Numbered from the stretch's first letter, positions 39,031-47,949 are shown. The stretch is 64,000 nucleotides of DNA from Sediminibacillus dalangtanensis (GCF_017792025.1 NZ_CP046956.1:2294001-2358000); one strand, 5' to 3'. The notes: generated by a model not told the origin, from the sequence alone. Made by a program: numbers and translations.

Positions 39031-40504
39031 CTTAGCAGTACTTCCGATTATCATCCCGCTAGTTTCCGGGATTTTATTAGCATTCTTTCATACAAAGACA
39101 CCGTTTGTACGCCATGCAGCAAAACTGTTGTCCGTGATGAGTACAGGTGTAGCCGCATATGTCTTTTACTACGTACTGCAGAACGGTACCGTGACATTGG
39201 AGACCGGAGGCTGGGAAGCTCCTTATGGGATTGTCCTGGTCGCTGACCTGCTGGCGGTCACCTTGGTTTTGACCACCAATGTCATCGGGCTTGCCTGCGT
39301 CTTTTATGCGCCTTACTCACTTACTGAGCAGAAGGAAAGGTACTACTTTTATACGTTTTTCTTCCTTTTGATTACAGGCGTTTCTGGCGCATTCCTGACA
39401 GGTGACTTGTTCAACTTGTTTGTATTTTTTGAAGTGCTGTTGATGGCTTCTTATGCGCTCATCACGCTGGGGGGAGAAAAAGTCCAGCTCCGTGAATCGA
39501 TCAAGTATGTGCTAGTCAATCTATTTTCTTCGATTGTTTTTGTCACGACCGTCGCTTTTCTTTACTCTGTATTAGGAACTGTCAACATGGCACAAATGGC
39601 TGAAAGGGTGCAGGAAGTAGAGCAACAGGGAATTTTGACGACGATCGGCATCTTGCTGTTCTTTGTATTTGCGACGAAGGCAGCATTGTTTCCGCTCTAT
39701 TATTGGCTGCCTAAGCCTTATACTGTTCCCAATCCTGTCGTCTCCGCAATGTTTGCTGCACTGTTGACAAAAGTTGGCGTTTACTCGATCATCCGCATGT
39801 TCACGCTAGTGTTCATTCACGACACGACTGTGACACATGAACTATTTATTTGGATAGCCGGCTTTACGTTGGTTTTCGGAGCAATTGGTGCTTTGTCAAC
39901 AAACAACATCAAGCTGATTATCGCCTACAACATTATTCCTGCAGTCGGATTTATGGTGATGGGCATCGGAATCTATAACAAAACGGCGTTAAGCGGATCG
40001 GTCTATTATATGATAAGTGACATGATCATCAAAGCAGCATTATTTTTGTTGGCAGGTGCTGTCGCTCACATTGTCGGCACCTCGGATTTACGCAAAATGA
40101 AGGGGCTGATTCATCAGCTTCCCCTTCTCGGCTGGCTGTTGTTCATCTCCGCTTTTGTTCTGGCCGGTGTACCCCCGTTCAGCGGATTTATTGGCAAGTT
40201 AATGATCATGCAAGGTGGCTTCGCTGATGGAGAGGTAGCCATTGTTATCATTGGTTTATTGTCTAGTCTGTTAATTTTGTATTCGATTATGAAAATATTC
40301 GTCCGAGGTTTCTGGGGTGAAAAAGATGAAAACATCACGATCGACAGAAAAACCGCCAACGCATTGACTTGGCCGGTCGCTTTTCTGGTATTTTTCACTG
40401 TATTGCTCGGAATCGGAGCAGAAATGTTTTATCCGGTCGTAGATGAAATTTCGAATCAACTAATGAATCCGGAAATTTATATCGATTCTGTTTTTAAGGA
40501 GTAA
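39020..40504 (+). CDS. mrpD: Mrp Na+/H+ antiporter subunit D
   Basis: A 494-residue NuoM/N-like subunit with 14 helices predicted from its hydrophobic pattern. FNLFVFFEVLLMASYALI near 130 carries the conserved Glu, and FATKAALFPLYYWLPKPYT near 220 the conserved Lys residues of the antiporter channel. With MrpA it forms the ion-translocating pair. Usual length is about 495. GGGGTAACC precedes the ATG. Confidence 0.97.
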   Translation: MMSNLAVLPIIIPLVSGILLAFFHTKTPFVRHAAKLLSVMSTGVAAYVFYYVLQNGTVTLETGGWEAPYGIVLVADLLAVTLVLTTNVIGLACVFYAPYSLTEQKERYYFYTFFFLLITGVSGAFLTGDLFNLFVFFEVLLMASYALITLGGEKVQLRESIKYVLVNLFSSIVFVTTVAFLYSVLGTVNMAQMAERVQEVEQQGILTTIGILLFFVFATKAALFPLYYWLPKPYTVPNPVVSAMFAALLTKVGVYSIIRMFTLVFIHDTTVTHELFIWIAGFTLVFGAIGALSTNNIKLIIAYNIIPAVGFMVMGIGIYNKTALSGSVYYMISDMIIKAALFLLAGAVAHIVGTSDLRKMKGLIHQLPLLGWLLFISAFVLAGVPPFSGFIGKLMIMQGGFADGEVAIVIIGLLSSLLILYSIMKIFVRGFWGEKDENITIDRKTANALTWPVAFLVFFTVLLGIGAEMFYPVVDEISNQLMNPEIYIDSVFKE

Positions 40505-40510
40505 ACCTAT

Positions 40511-40987
40511 ATGCCTTTTCAAATTTTACTAAACATTTTGATCGCGGTAATGTGGATGTTCATGAGTGAAAGCTACACGTTCTCGACATTTTTTGGCGGT
40601 TATTTGATTGGTATCCTGCTCTTACTGGTCCTGCAGCGCTTCATCCCCGACGCATTTTATATGCAACGGGTAGTTAAAGTGTTGAAGTTAATGCTCTTGT
40701 TTACCAAAGAGTTGATCCTTTCCAATCTGCAGATTGTCAAGCTGGTTTACAAACCAAAGCTGGATATCACGCCAGGTATATTTGCATTGCCTACAGAACT
40801 GAAAAGTGATTGGGAAATCACGCTGCTAGCGAACCTGATTTCTCTCACTCCCGGAACACTGTCGATAGCTGTTTCCGACGATAACAGTTTGATTTATATT
40901 CACGCGATGCATATAGACGATACCCAGGAATCCATCCAGGAAATCAAGGACAGCTTTGAAAAAGCGATTATGGAGGTGACCAGATAA
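40511..40987 (+). CDS. mrpE: Mrp Na+/H+ antiporter subunit E
   Basis: A 158-residue protein with two N-terminal membrane segments (about 5-45) and a soluble part with LANLISLTPGTLSIAVSDD and IYIHAMHI, the family signature. MrpE is dispensable for some Mrp activity in B. subtilis but needed in others. AAGGAG of the mrpD end serves as ribosome site. Confidence 0.95.
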   Translation: MPFQILLNILIAVMWMFMSESYTFSTFFGGYLIGILLLLVLQRFIPDAFYMQRVVKVLKLMLLFTKELILSNLQIVKLVYKPKLDITPGIFALPTELKSDWEITLLANLISLTPGTLSIAVSDDNSLIYIHAMHIDDTQESIQEIKDSFEKAIMEVTR

Positions 40988-40988
40988 T

Positions 40989-41294
40989 ATGACGTCCACC
41001 GATTTTTACTATATTACAGAAGTTGTCACGTATATATGTTTAATAGCAACCTCTGTTTCGCTAATTCTGTTAATGATCCGCGCGATTAAAGGACCGACAA
41101 ATCCGGATCGCGCTGTAGCCCTGGATGCGATCGGGATTAATTTAATGGCTCTTGTAGGTCTGATTGCCATATTGCTTGTCACTACAAAATTGAACGATAT
41201 CGTATTGTTGATTGGTATCTTATTGTTTATCGGTACGATTGCATTGGCAAAATTCATAGAAAAGGGTGTTATCATTGACAGGGACGAGCGTTGA
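40989..41294 (+). CDS. mrpF: Mrp Na+/H+ antiporter subunit F
   Basis: A 101-residue, three-helix protein with IKGPTNPDRAVALDAIGINL near 35-54, the MrpF motif with its conserved Asp. It begins 1 base after mrpE and overlaps the mrpG start. Confidence 0.95.
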   Translation: MTSTDFYYITEVVTYICLIATSVSLILLMIRAIKGPTNPDRAVALDAIGINLMALVGLIAILLVTTKLNDIVLLIGILLFIGTIALAKFIEKGVIIDRDER

Positions 41295-41658
41295 TATCTT
41301 CATGGATATTCTGATTTCGATATGTTTGCTTGTTGGTACATTTTTCATTTTTTCGACATCCATCGGTTTGTTGCGCTTCCCTGATGTCTATACAAGAATG
41401 CATGCTGCTACGAAAGCATCGACACTGGGTATAGCCGGAATTATGATTGGAGCTTTTCTGTTTCTGTATGTCGAACACGGCATATTTAGCGGAAAGTTGA
41501 TTTTAGGTTTGCTGTTTGTCCTTTTGACCGTCCCTGTATCAGGTCATATGATTTCCAGGGCGGCCCACCGCAGTGGCGTTAAACCATGGGGGGACAAAGT
41601 ACGCGATGATTATACGGAAGCCATCCGAGCGAAAGAAAATCCAGATCATATGAAATAA
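41275..41658 (+). CDS. mrpG: Mrp Na+/H+ antiporter subunit G
   Basis: A 127-residue, three-helix protein with STSIGLLRFPDVYTRMHAATK, the MrpG/PhaG signature, and a charged tail. A TTG at 41275 is preferred because AAAGGG lies 8 bases before it; GTG at 41266 is the longer alternative. It ends the operon, with a terminator 29 bases later. Confidence 0.93.
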   Translation: MTGTSVDIFMDILISICLLVGTFFIFSTSIGLLRFPDVYTRMHAATKASTLGIAGIMIGAFLFLYVEHGIFSGKLILGLLFVLLTVPVSGHMISRAAHRSGVKPWGDKVRDDYTEAIRAKENPDHMK

Positions 41659-41686
41659 TAAAAATGACAAAATCAATACCTTGAGG

Positions 41687-41723
41687 AAATCATCAGCAGT
41701 ACATAAAATGCTGATGATTTTTT
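41687..41723 (+). terminator. Terminator of the mrp operon
   Basis: AAATCATCAGCA pairs with TGCTGATGATTT across a 10-base loop, then a T-run. A near-identical hairpin occurs at 45362-45394. Confidence 0.92.
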
Positions 41724-41770
41724 CGTTTACCCGATTTCCAACAAAGGCTCGTTCTCCTGATTCGCCATAA

Positions 41771-41934
41771 ATATAAACTACGACATAATACTGCTGTTTC
41801 TTCCTCCTAGTCTTAACAGAATGAGTGCTAATCCAACGCTGCGGAAAGCAGGGTATTTCCGCAGCGTCGAACTTCAACTCAACGAATGTAAGAAGTTAGG
41901 AAGACCAATTCAAACTATGTCGCAGTTTATAGCT
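41771..41934. repeat. Family A repeat, copy 4 (164 bp, compact MITE-like form, inverted)
   Basis: The ends are ATAAACTACGACATA (left) and TATGTCGCAGTTTAT (right), an inverted pair of the variant type seen at the left end of copy 3. The centre is a near-perfect palindrome, ACGCTGCGGAAA-N8-TTTCCGCAGCGT. It lies between mrpG and sigK in the opposite orientation to copy 3. The rest of this gap (41935-42190) shows only the sigK leader. Confidence 0.85.
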
Positions 41935-42196
41935 ATTGTGCAGTAGTCACTCTTCGCTTTTTCATTGCAGGATTATTCCATGAATTTTCCTATAGAACAA
42001 TCGTCGCTTAACTACATATTAAATAATTATGACCCTGAATTGCTTTGGGAGCATGTTTGAAAATGCCCGCTTTTTACCCTGCATGGACTCAGAAGCAGAT
42101 TAATAAATGTTTCACCGGCAGACAGGCACAATTTCCAACAACCGCACATAGAGTGAAGATATAGGCTATAGCCCACTCTAACGGAGGTGCTTGTTT

Positions 42197-42901
42197 TTGT
42201 CGGGTATATTAAGTGCGTTGGCATATCTCATCAAAGAAACACTGTTCTTTGTATCCTATGTTAAAAACCATGCTTTTCCTCAACCACTCTCTGCTAAAGA
42301 AGAAGCATTATATATTGAAAAAATGCAAGAGGGCGACCAGCACGCCAGAGATATGTTGATCGAACATAATTTGCGCTTGGTCGCGCACATAGTAAAAAAA
42401 TTTGAAAATACCGGGGAAGACACGGAGGATTTGATTTCTATCGGTACAATCGGATTGATTAAAGGAATTGAAAGCTTTTCAGTTGGAAAGGGAACAAAGT
42501 TGGCCACTTACGCTGCAAGATGTATTGAAAACGAAATACTTATGCATTTACGAGCATTGAAGAAAACCAAAAAAGATGTGTCTCTCCATGATCCAATCGG
42601 CCAAGACAAAGAGGGAAATGAGATCAGTTTGATTGACATTTTGGAAGCAGAAAATGAAGATTTGATAGAATATATCCAATTGAATATGGAAGTGGAAAAA
42701 ATCAAGGAATACCTTGGGATACTGGATGAGAGAGAAAAGGAAGTAGTGATCAATCGATATGGTCTAAATAATACCAAAGAATTAACACAGCGCGAAATTG
42801 CCAAGAAACTGAAAATTTCTCGAAGTTATGTTTCCAGAATAGAAAAACGTGCCCTAATGAAGGTCTTTCACGAGTATTACCGTAAAGAAAGAGGCACATA
42901 A
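42197..42901 (+). CDS. sigK: Sporulation sigma factor SigK (uninterrupted)
   Basis: A 234-residue sigma-70 factor of the late mother cell. The N-terminal pro-sequence (about 20 residues, [20 protein letters not shown]) is removed by SpoIVFB in relatives. Region 2 has [20 protein letters not shown] and [17 protein letters not shown], and region 4 the [26 protein letters not shown] at 42197 is preferred over TTG at 42191 because GGAGGTG lies 7 bases before it. The frame is continuous, so no skin-type element splits it. A TATAGGCTA stretch (42160-42168) resembles a sigma-E/K -10 upstream. Confidence 0.95.
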   Translation: MSGILSALAYLIKETLFFVSYVKNHAFPQPLSAKEEALYIEKMQEGDQHARDMLIEHNLRLVAHIVKKFENTGEDTEDLISIGTIGLIKGIESFSVGKGTKLATYAARCIENEILMHLRALKKTKKDVSLHDPIGQDKEGNEISLIDILEAENEDLIEYIQLNMEVEKIKEYLGILDEREKEVVINRYGLNNTKELTQREIAKKLKISRSYVSRIEKRALMKVFHEYYRKERGT

Positions 42902-43047
42902 AACAGAGAAAGAAGAGAGAATCGATATATAGGAAAAGCAAAAACTTCAGCCGATCCCCTAAGGCGAGTATCTTAATACAGCGATGGCGTCGATTCAATG
43001 CTCTTTTCGAAAATGTACCTTGATTACTCTAAGTAATCATTTATAAA

Positions 43048-43097
43048 AAACCGCATGGCATTGAATGACTTTCCAGTCGATAAATACCATGCGGTTT
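43048..43097. terminator. Bidirectional terminator between sigK and yrhC
   Basis: AAACCGCATGG pairs with CCATGCGGTTT, with a GACT/AGTC step in the loop; A- and T-rich flanks serve both convergent genes. Confidence 0.85.
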
Positions 43098-43100
43098 GTA

Positions 43101-43340
43101 TTATTCCGTTAAACTATTTAACTCCCGTTGCCACTTTTTCAGCAAGACAGCAATCCAACCAGCAGCCACTACGGTTAGGACCAATATAGCCGGCAAAAGG
43201 CCGCCGTTATCCATCGGCTCAAGATAGTAATTAATAATCATCCCTAAATAGAAAAAAGCACTAAGCATCAACAGTGTCACCAAGAAACGACCAAAGTCTT
43301 CAATCCGCTCCTCGATGAGTTTAGCTTCCTGCTGCTTCAT
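43101..43340 (-). CDS. yrhC: YrhC-family membrane protein
   Basis: A 79-residue protein with two membrane segments (about 20-37 and 47-66) between charged ends, MKQQEAKLIEERIEDFGR and LLKKWQRELNSLTE. Both size and pattern fit YrhC of Bacillus, whose function is unknown. In B. subtilis yrhC lies beside the methionine-to-cysteine genes mtnN-yrhA-yrhB. Here mtnN is next upstream but yrhA/yrhB are not in the window. Confidence 0.75.
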   Translation of the reverse strand: MKQQEAKLIEERIEDFGRFLVTLLMLSAFFYLGMIINYYLEPMDNGGLLPAILVLTVVAAGWIAVLLKKWQRELNSLTE

Positions 43341-43436
43341 AAGCTGCTTTCCTCCTTCCTGTTGAACAAAGAGCGATTCTACTTGTACTATAACATAGAA
43401 TCACACGTTTGCCAGGAAGGTAATTGATGGAAAAGC

Positions 43437-44129
43437 TCAGATTTTTTCTACGATATCGATGATCAAATTTGCGGCATTTGCAGCTGCTTTTTCTAAAAAA
43501 GCATCAAAGGATACGGAAGATTCCTTTCCTGCTATATCAGATAAAGACCGAATAACTACAAAAGGTATCTGATAATTGTAAGCAACCTGGGCAATCGCTG
43601 CTGCTTCCATTTCTGCCGCAATCATATCAGGAAACTTGTCCCTGGCAAATGCCACACGTTCTTCATCTTGCATAAATGAATCACTGGTAGCTATCAATCC
43701 CTTTTTCGTCTGAAGATCGTTCAGTCCTTTTGCTGCCTGGAGCGCTAATTCCACTAATTGTTCGTTCGCTTCATATTTAGGAGGCATTCCGGGAACCTGT
43801 CCATATTCATAATCGAAGGCAGTGACATCAACATCGTGATGCGTGACAGAAGTCGATATGACAATATCTCCCACCTCTAGCTCCTGATCAAATCCACCTG
43901 CTGTGCCGGTGTTAATGACATGAGTGGGCGCAAACCTTTCGTGTAAAATCGTTGCGGCCATTGCCGCATTTACTTTTCCTATGCCTGACTGAAGTAAAAC
44001 CACCTCTCGATTTTTCAGTGTACCCTTCACAAACGTACACCCTGCTACCTTAATCGTATCGAGAACGTCCATTTTCCCCTTCAAAAGTTGTACTTCTTCA
44101 TCCATTGCTCCGATAATGGCAATTGTCAT
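43437..44129 (-). CDS. mtnN: 5'-methylthioadenosine/S-adenosylhomocysteine nucleosidase
   Basis: A 230-residue nucleosidase that releases adenine from MTA and SAH in methionine salvage and SAM by-product recycling. Catalytic residues are Glu12 (GAMDEEV), Glu172-174 region ([11 protein letters not shown]) and the general acid Asp in [10 protein letters not shown] near 195. A GTAGGFD motif lies near 75. Length is standard. Confidence 0.96.
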   Translation of the reverse strand: MTIAIIGAMDEEVQLLKGKMDVLDTIKVAGCTFVKGTLKNREVVLLQSGIGKVNAAMAATILHERFAPTHVINTGTAGGFDQELEVGDIVISTSVTHHDVDVTAFDYEYGQVPGMPPKYEANEQLVELALQAAKGLNDLQTKKGLIATSDSFMQDEERVAFARDKFPDMIAAEMEAAAIAQVAYNYQIPFVVIRSLSDIAGKESSVSFDAFLEKAAANAANLIIDIVEKI

Positions 44130-44159
44130 AGTATGGTTCCTCCTGTAACGTTGTTCTTG

Positions 44160-44855
44160 TTATTGTTCAAAACGGTATTTTTGATCATTTTCTTTTAACA
44201 CTTCCACCTTGGTTGGTTTCCAGCCCTCGTTTTCCACCCATGTTAGGTAAGTCCGGTATGTTTCCGTCTCATCACTATCGGAAACAGTAGCAATAACTTG
44301 CTGGTTGGCACTTCCTCTTTCGACCCACCAGACAATTCGATTGCTGCTTGGTAAATCTGTCGCCAATTCAATGGCTTCCATCATTTCTTCCCAATCCTGC
44401 GTACCTTCTTCAAACGTCGTTTCATGCGTCCCCTGCTGTTCCGTACCTACCGGTTTCCAATCTGCGGTGTAAGCTTCTTTTACATTGCTGTCTCCACTCG
44501 AATCAACTGTTTCTTTTTCTGCCTCTTGCCCCGTATCATTTTCAGTGGGTTCCGTTTCTTCTTCTTCTGTGTCACCAGTATCCGACTGATTTGTTTCATT
44601 CGTTCCGTCTTCATTTTCAATCTTGTCTTCTTCTCCCGTTTCCGTAGCAGAATCCTGCCCCTCTTCAGGTGATACTTCTTGGTTTTCGTTGTTATTTGTG
44701 GAATTATCTTCATCCCCACCGCCGAACAGAAAAAAACCAATCAAAACAAGGATCAGTATTCCGCCGGCAATCAAAAGGAAAGTTATCGCTTTTGTGCCTT
44801 TTCTTCTTTTTTCAAAACGATTCACCCTAGATGGTGAATGAAATTCATCTGACAT
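44160..44855 (-). CDS. yrrS: YrrS-family membrane protein (DUF1510)
   Basis: A 231-residue protein with a basic N-terminus (SRVNRFEKRRKGTKA), one membrane helix (about 23-45), a very acidic Asn/Glu/Thr-rich linker (about 48-120) and a C-terminal globular domain (VKEAYTADWKPVGTEQQGTHET...). YrrS is a DUF1510 protein encoded next to a penicillin-binding protein in B. subtilis, so a wall role is suspected; the PBP gene is not here. The linker composition suits an extracytoplasmic spacer. Confidence 0.85.
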   Translation of the reverse strand: MSDEFHSPSRVNRFEKRRKGTKAITFLLIAGGILILVLIGFFLFGGGDEDNSTNNNENQEVSPEEGQDSATETGEEDKIENEDGTNETNQSDTGDTEEEETEPTENDTGQEAEKETVDSSGDSNVKEAYTADWKPVGTEQQGTHETTFEEGTQDWEEMMEAIELATDLPSSNRIVWWVERGSANQQVIATVSDSDETETYRTYLTWVENEGWKPTKVEVLKENDQKYRFEQ

Positions 44856-45027
44856 GAAAGTACCTCCTTTTCCATCTATCTGCTATTATACTATGGTATT
44901 TTGAATTGGACAAAATCATTCTAACCTTCACTCAAGATTATTTTTGTCGAACTTCTTCTACTTTTGGCATATAGGAAGGAGTCCGTGCATAAACATCTAA
45001 CTAATAAAACAGCGAGTTCAGAAGGGG

Positions 45028-45282
45028 ATGATGCTATTGAAAATTACCAAGTTCGATCAGCAGCTATGGGGGATAACCACCTTCAATGAAGTCGGTTATG
45101 ATAAAGAACAGAATCTGTTTTCCATTTTCTTTTTAGATGGCACAGAGGTTCAATTTGCTGAAGTGGAAGAGTTGGTCGTCTTCGAGTTCCTGATTTCCCT
45201 GAAAAAGGAGGATTTTATCAGAAAAGTGTTTCTTCCCTACTATCCTTGCAAGCAAAGAAAAGAACTTTCAGAATTGAGGTGA
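45028..45282 (+). CDS. Small KTSC-like protein, function unknown
   Basis: An 84-residue soluble protein. The order VGYDKEQNLFSIFFLDGTEV...FAEVEELVVFEFL...KKEDFIRKVFLPYYP resembles the KTSC domain pattern (hydrophobic strands, an aromatic-x-x-V turn, then a helix with K-x-x-F), but this call is mine and tentative. The start could be ATG 45028, ATG 45031 or TTG 45037; GAAGGGG at 45021-45027 fits the TTG best. It is transcribed against its neighbours and followed by a repeat island. Confidence 0.55.
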   Translation: MMLLKITKFDQQLWGITTFNEVGYDKEQNLFSIFFLDGTEVQFAEVEELVVFEFLISLKKEDFIRKVFLPYYPCKQRKELSELR

Positions 45283-45361
45283 ACAAGTTCTTGAAAAGGA
45301 TATGGACTCCAATCTCAACGATTACCTAACAATAACAAAATCAAAGGACTGTCCAAAATAT

Positions 45362-45394
45362 TCATCAGCATAGAAAACTGCTGATGATTTTTTT
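45362..45394 (+). terminator. Terminator after the KTSC-like gene
   Basis: TCATCAGCA pairs with TGCTGATGA across an 8-base loop, then seven T. It closely resembles the mrp terminator. Confidence 0.8.
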
Positions 45395-45514
45395 GAATAG
45401 GAAGTATGAAAAGTATTTAGTTGATTATGGATATATTAAAGTGTTCTGATCTCTGAATGATGGATGCAGTTATAGTGAAACAGTATTCAATTAAGGAAAT
45501 GCGAAGCCCCCTAC

Positions 45515-45643
45515 AAGTTAAAGAAAGCGTTGGAGTGCCGCTTATTGCCATATAGAGGGTTGACTTAAGACCTCGAGGGCTGGACGTGGCTGTTTCAGAC
45601 AATAATGATCCACAGACAGTTAAATTTATAATTTCCTATACAA
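45515..45643. repeat. Family B repeat, internally shortened copy
   Basis: It matches the right half of the copy at 30232-30465 (CTTAAGACCTCGAGGG, then CTGGACGTGGCTGTTTCAG, then AATAATGATCCACAGACAG), with about 16 bases missing in between. It abuts the family C fragment. Together they fill the 45283-45742 gap. Confidence 0.75.
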
Positions 45644-45649
45644 CCAAGA

Positions 45650-45728
45650 AAAACCGAACGAGTTCGAATGGGTAGAATCGAATCATCGTTCGGTCTTTAC
45701 TTTGTCAATTATGGTTTTGTCTCTGTCA
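45650..45728. repeat. Family C repeat, right-end fragment
   Basis: AAACCGAACGA...TCGTTCGGTCTTT followed by TTATGGTTTTGTCTC corresponds to the right hairpin and right terminus of the 8436-8690 element. It lies 15 bases from the greA stop in the same orientation as the copy beside mtaB, and may terminate greA. Confidence 0.65.
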
Positions 45729-45742
45729 CACTATCCTATTCC

Positions 45743-46219
45743 TTATTCAACGCTAAGAATTTCAACTTCCATATCCCCGCCCGGTGTCGGCACGGTCACC
45801 TTTTCGCCTATTTCACGTCCTATCAGTGATTTTGCGATTGGTGAATCGTTCGAAATTTTCCCTTCGAACGGATCCGCTTCCGCACTACCGACAATTTGAT
45901 AACTTTCTTCGTCACCGTCAGGAAGTTCTTTAAACGTAACTGATTTCCCTAAATTCACCACGTTTGGATTATCATTATCATTTTCGATGATGACTGCATT
46001 CCGAATCATGTTTTCCACCGTAGCGATACGGGATTCTACGAAAGCCTGCTCATCCTTGGCAGCATCATATTCAGAGTTCTCGGAAAGATCGCCGAACCCT
46101 CTGGCTATTTTTATTCTTTCTACAACTTCTTGTCTTTTTTCCGTTTTAAGGTATTCCAGTTCATCTTCTAATTTCTGCTTACCCTCATTGGTCATGTAAA
46201 AACTTTTTTCTGCAGCCAT
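45743..46219 (-). CDS. greA: Transcription elongation factor GreA
   Basis: A 158-residue factor with an N-terminal coiled-coil (about 8-75, including [33 protein letters not shown] with the catalytic acidic tip) and a C-terminal FKBP-like domain ([25 protein letters not shown]). It stimulates transcript cleavage by backtracked RNA polymerase. The ATG at 46219 follows GGAGTG; a slightly longer frame to 46228 lacks a site. Confidence 0.96.
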   Translation of the reverse strand: MAAEKSFYMTNEGKQKLEDELEYLKTEKRQEVVERIKIARGFGDLSENSEYDAAKDEQAFVESRIATVENMIRNAVIIENDNDNPNVVNLGKSVTFKELPDGDEESYQIVGSAEADPFEGKISNDSPIAKSLIGREIGEKVTVPTPGGDMEVEILSVE

Positions 46220-46395
46220 TTGACACACTCCTTTGATTCCAACAATAATATCATATTCCCGATTATTCCAGGTCTTCTTTTAGTATATATAGTTTATCTA
46301 GTATACAACAAAAACATGATAAATTAAATCGGTGAAGTTTTGCATTGCTGGTCACCAGATTGGTAATCGGGGCGGGAAAAGAACCTTGTCCTTGT

Positions 46396-46424
46396 ATAAA
46401 AATGAGCAGCACAATTGTGCGCTC
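46396..46424 (-). terminator. Terminator of udk
   Basis: On the minus strand GAGCGCAC-AATT-GTGCTGCTC (one bulge) is followed by ATTTTTATA. The rest of the 46220-46518 gap is AT-rich leader of greA with no gene. Confidence 0.75.
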
Positions 46425-46518
46425 AAGTTCATGTTCCCGTTTTCAGTTTTGACTATATCCAATACTATGGCAGATTTTATCTAATTTTTCAATAGTTTTT
46501 ACTTAAAGGCGGAAAAAT

Positions 46519-47142
46519 TTACCGGTTCAGAATGGTTTGTATTTTAGTTGCCATCAAATCAATGGCTACATGGTTTTGTCCACCCTCAGGGATAATGATA
46601 TCCGCATATCGTTTTGTCGGTTCGACAAACTGCAGATGCATGGGCCGGACTACATTGATGTATTGATCAATAACAGAATCGATCGTACGCCCACGTTCCT
46701 TGATATCCCGAAGCAGCCGTCTGATAATCCGTACATCTGCATCCGTATCAACAAACACTTTGATGTCCATTAAATCAAGCAGGCGTTGATCTTCCAGAAT
46801 CAAAATCCCTTCTAAAATAATGACATCTTTAGGTTCGACACGCACCACTTCCTCCGAACGGGTGTGACGAGTATAGTCGTAAACAGGTTTGTTGACAGGT
46901 TTTTGTGCCAACAGTGTTTTTACATGTTCTATCAATAAATCATTATCAAAGGCCAATGGATGATCATAATTGGTACTCAAGCGTTCTTCATATGGAAGGT
47001 GACCTTGATCTTTATAATAATAATCCTGTTCTATGACTAAAATGGTCTTATCTGTAAACCGCTGGCTGATTGACCTGGTTACAGAGGTTTTTCCAGATCC
47101 GCTGCCCCCGGCAACGCCAATAACTACGGGTTTGTTGGACAT
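46519..47142 (-). CDS. udk: Uridine kinase
   Basis: A 207-residue P-loop kinase that phosphorylates uridine and cytidine in pyrimidine salvage. Walker A is GGSGSGKT (12-19). [11 protein letters not shown] carries the catalytic Asp and [11 protein letters not shown] the second acidic strand; [16 protein letters not shown] is the lid. It follows trmR by 24 bases. Confidence 0.96.
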   Translation of the reverse strand: MSNKPVVIGVAGGSGSGKTSVTRSISQRFTDKTILVIEQDYYYKDQGHLPYEERLSTNYDHPLAFDNDLLIEHVKTLLAQKPVNKPVYDYTRHTRSEEVVRVEPKDVIILEGILILEDQRLLDLMDIKVFVDTDADVRIIRRLLRDIKERGRTIDSVIDQYINVVRPMHLQFVEPTKRYADIIIPEGGQNHVAIDLMATKIQTILNR

Positions 47143-47166
47143 ACTACCTAGCTCTCCTTTTTCCTT

Positions 47167-47802
47167 TCATCTTCTAACACTGACAGCGATCCCGTCACCA
47201 ACCGGAATAATGGTCGTATAAAAGTCGGGGTGGTGAACAAGCCATTCATTATAACTGCGCACTTTTCCTGCAAGTTTGTTAAGCCTGTCTTTTCGATCGG
47301 ATTCAGCAGCCACCAATCCTCTGAACAGGACATTATCGGAAACGATGACCGCATCCTGGTTCAACTGCTTGGTATAGGTTTCGAAAAAACGTTGATACTG
47401 ACCTTTGGCTGCGTCAATAAACAACATATCATAGAGTCCATAATTGTTTACCTGCCCTGCTACTTCCAATGCATCTCCCAATATTACCTGGATTTGGTTT
47501 TGTTTATCCTGAGCTTTGATATTATTTATCGCTTCCTGATAGCGCTGTTCATCTCTTTCAATTGTCAGAATCTGTGCAGCAGGATAAGCTTCCAGCATTC
47601 TGAGTGCAGAATAACCGATAGCCGTCCCGATTTCGAGGATTTTTGCAGGCTTATGAATGCGGATCAATTGCATCAAAAAATGGATGCCTAGCGGTTCCAT
47701 TATCGGTATGCGATGCTCTTGCGCATATGCTTCAAGTTCTGCAGCCCATTTTGGTACGGCTGGGACAGTCCTCGTTAAGTATTGTTCTAACTGATCGTCC
47801 AC
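47167..47802 (-). CDS. trmR: tRNA 5-hydroxyuridine methyltransferase TrmR
   Basis: A 211-residue O-methyltransferase of the family-3 fold with SAM motif ILEIGTAIGYSALRML (about 54-69) and DMLFIDAAKGQYQRFFE near 122. In B. subtilis TrmR (YrrM) makes 5-methoxyuridine from 5-hydroxyuridine at tRNA position 34. GTG at 47802 is preferred over TTG at 47820, as GGAGGTT lies 6 bases before it. The hydroxylation genes yrrN/yrrO that normally follow are absent; udk follows directly. Confidence 0.88.
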   Translation of the reverse strand: MDDQLEQYLTRTVPAVPKWAAELEAYAQEHRIPIMEPLGIHFLMQLIRIHKPAKILEIGTAIGYSALRMLEAYPAAQILTIERDEQRYQEAINNIKAQDKQNQIQVILGDALEVAGQVNNYGLYDMLFIDAAKGQYQRFFETYTKQLNQDAVIVSDNVLFRGLVAAESDRKDRLNKLAGKVRSYNEWLVHHPDFYTTIIPVGDGIAVSVRR

Positions 47803-47949
47803 TTTTGCAACCTCCGTCAATTTCTTATGTCAAAAGTCCGCTTGTTTTTACAAGTGGATTGTTCTTACTTGGGCTTTACAAGACCTTTGAACAATTTTTA
47901 CAACCATATTATTTTAACACAAAAAAAGCAGGGAATGCGAATTTTTCCT

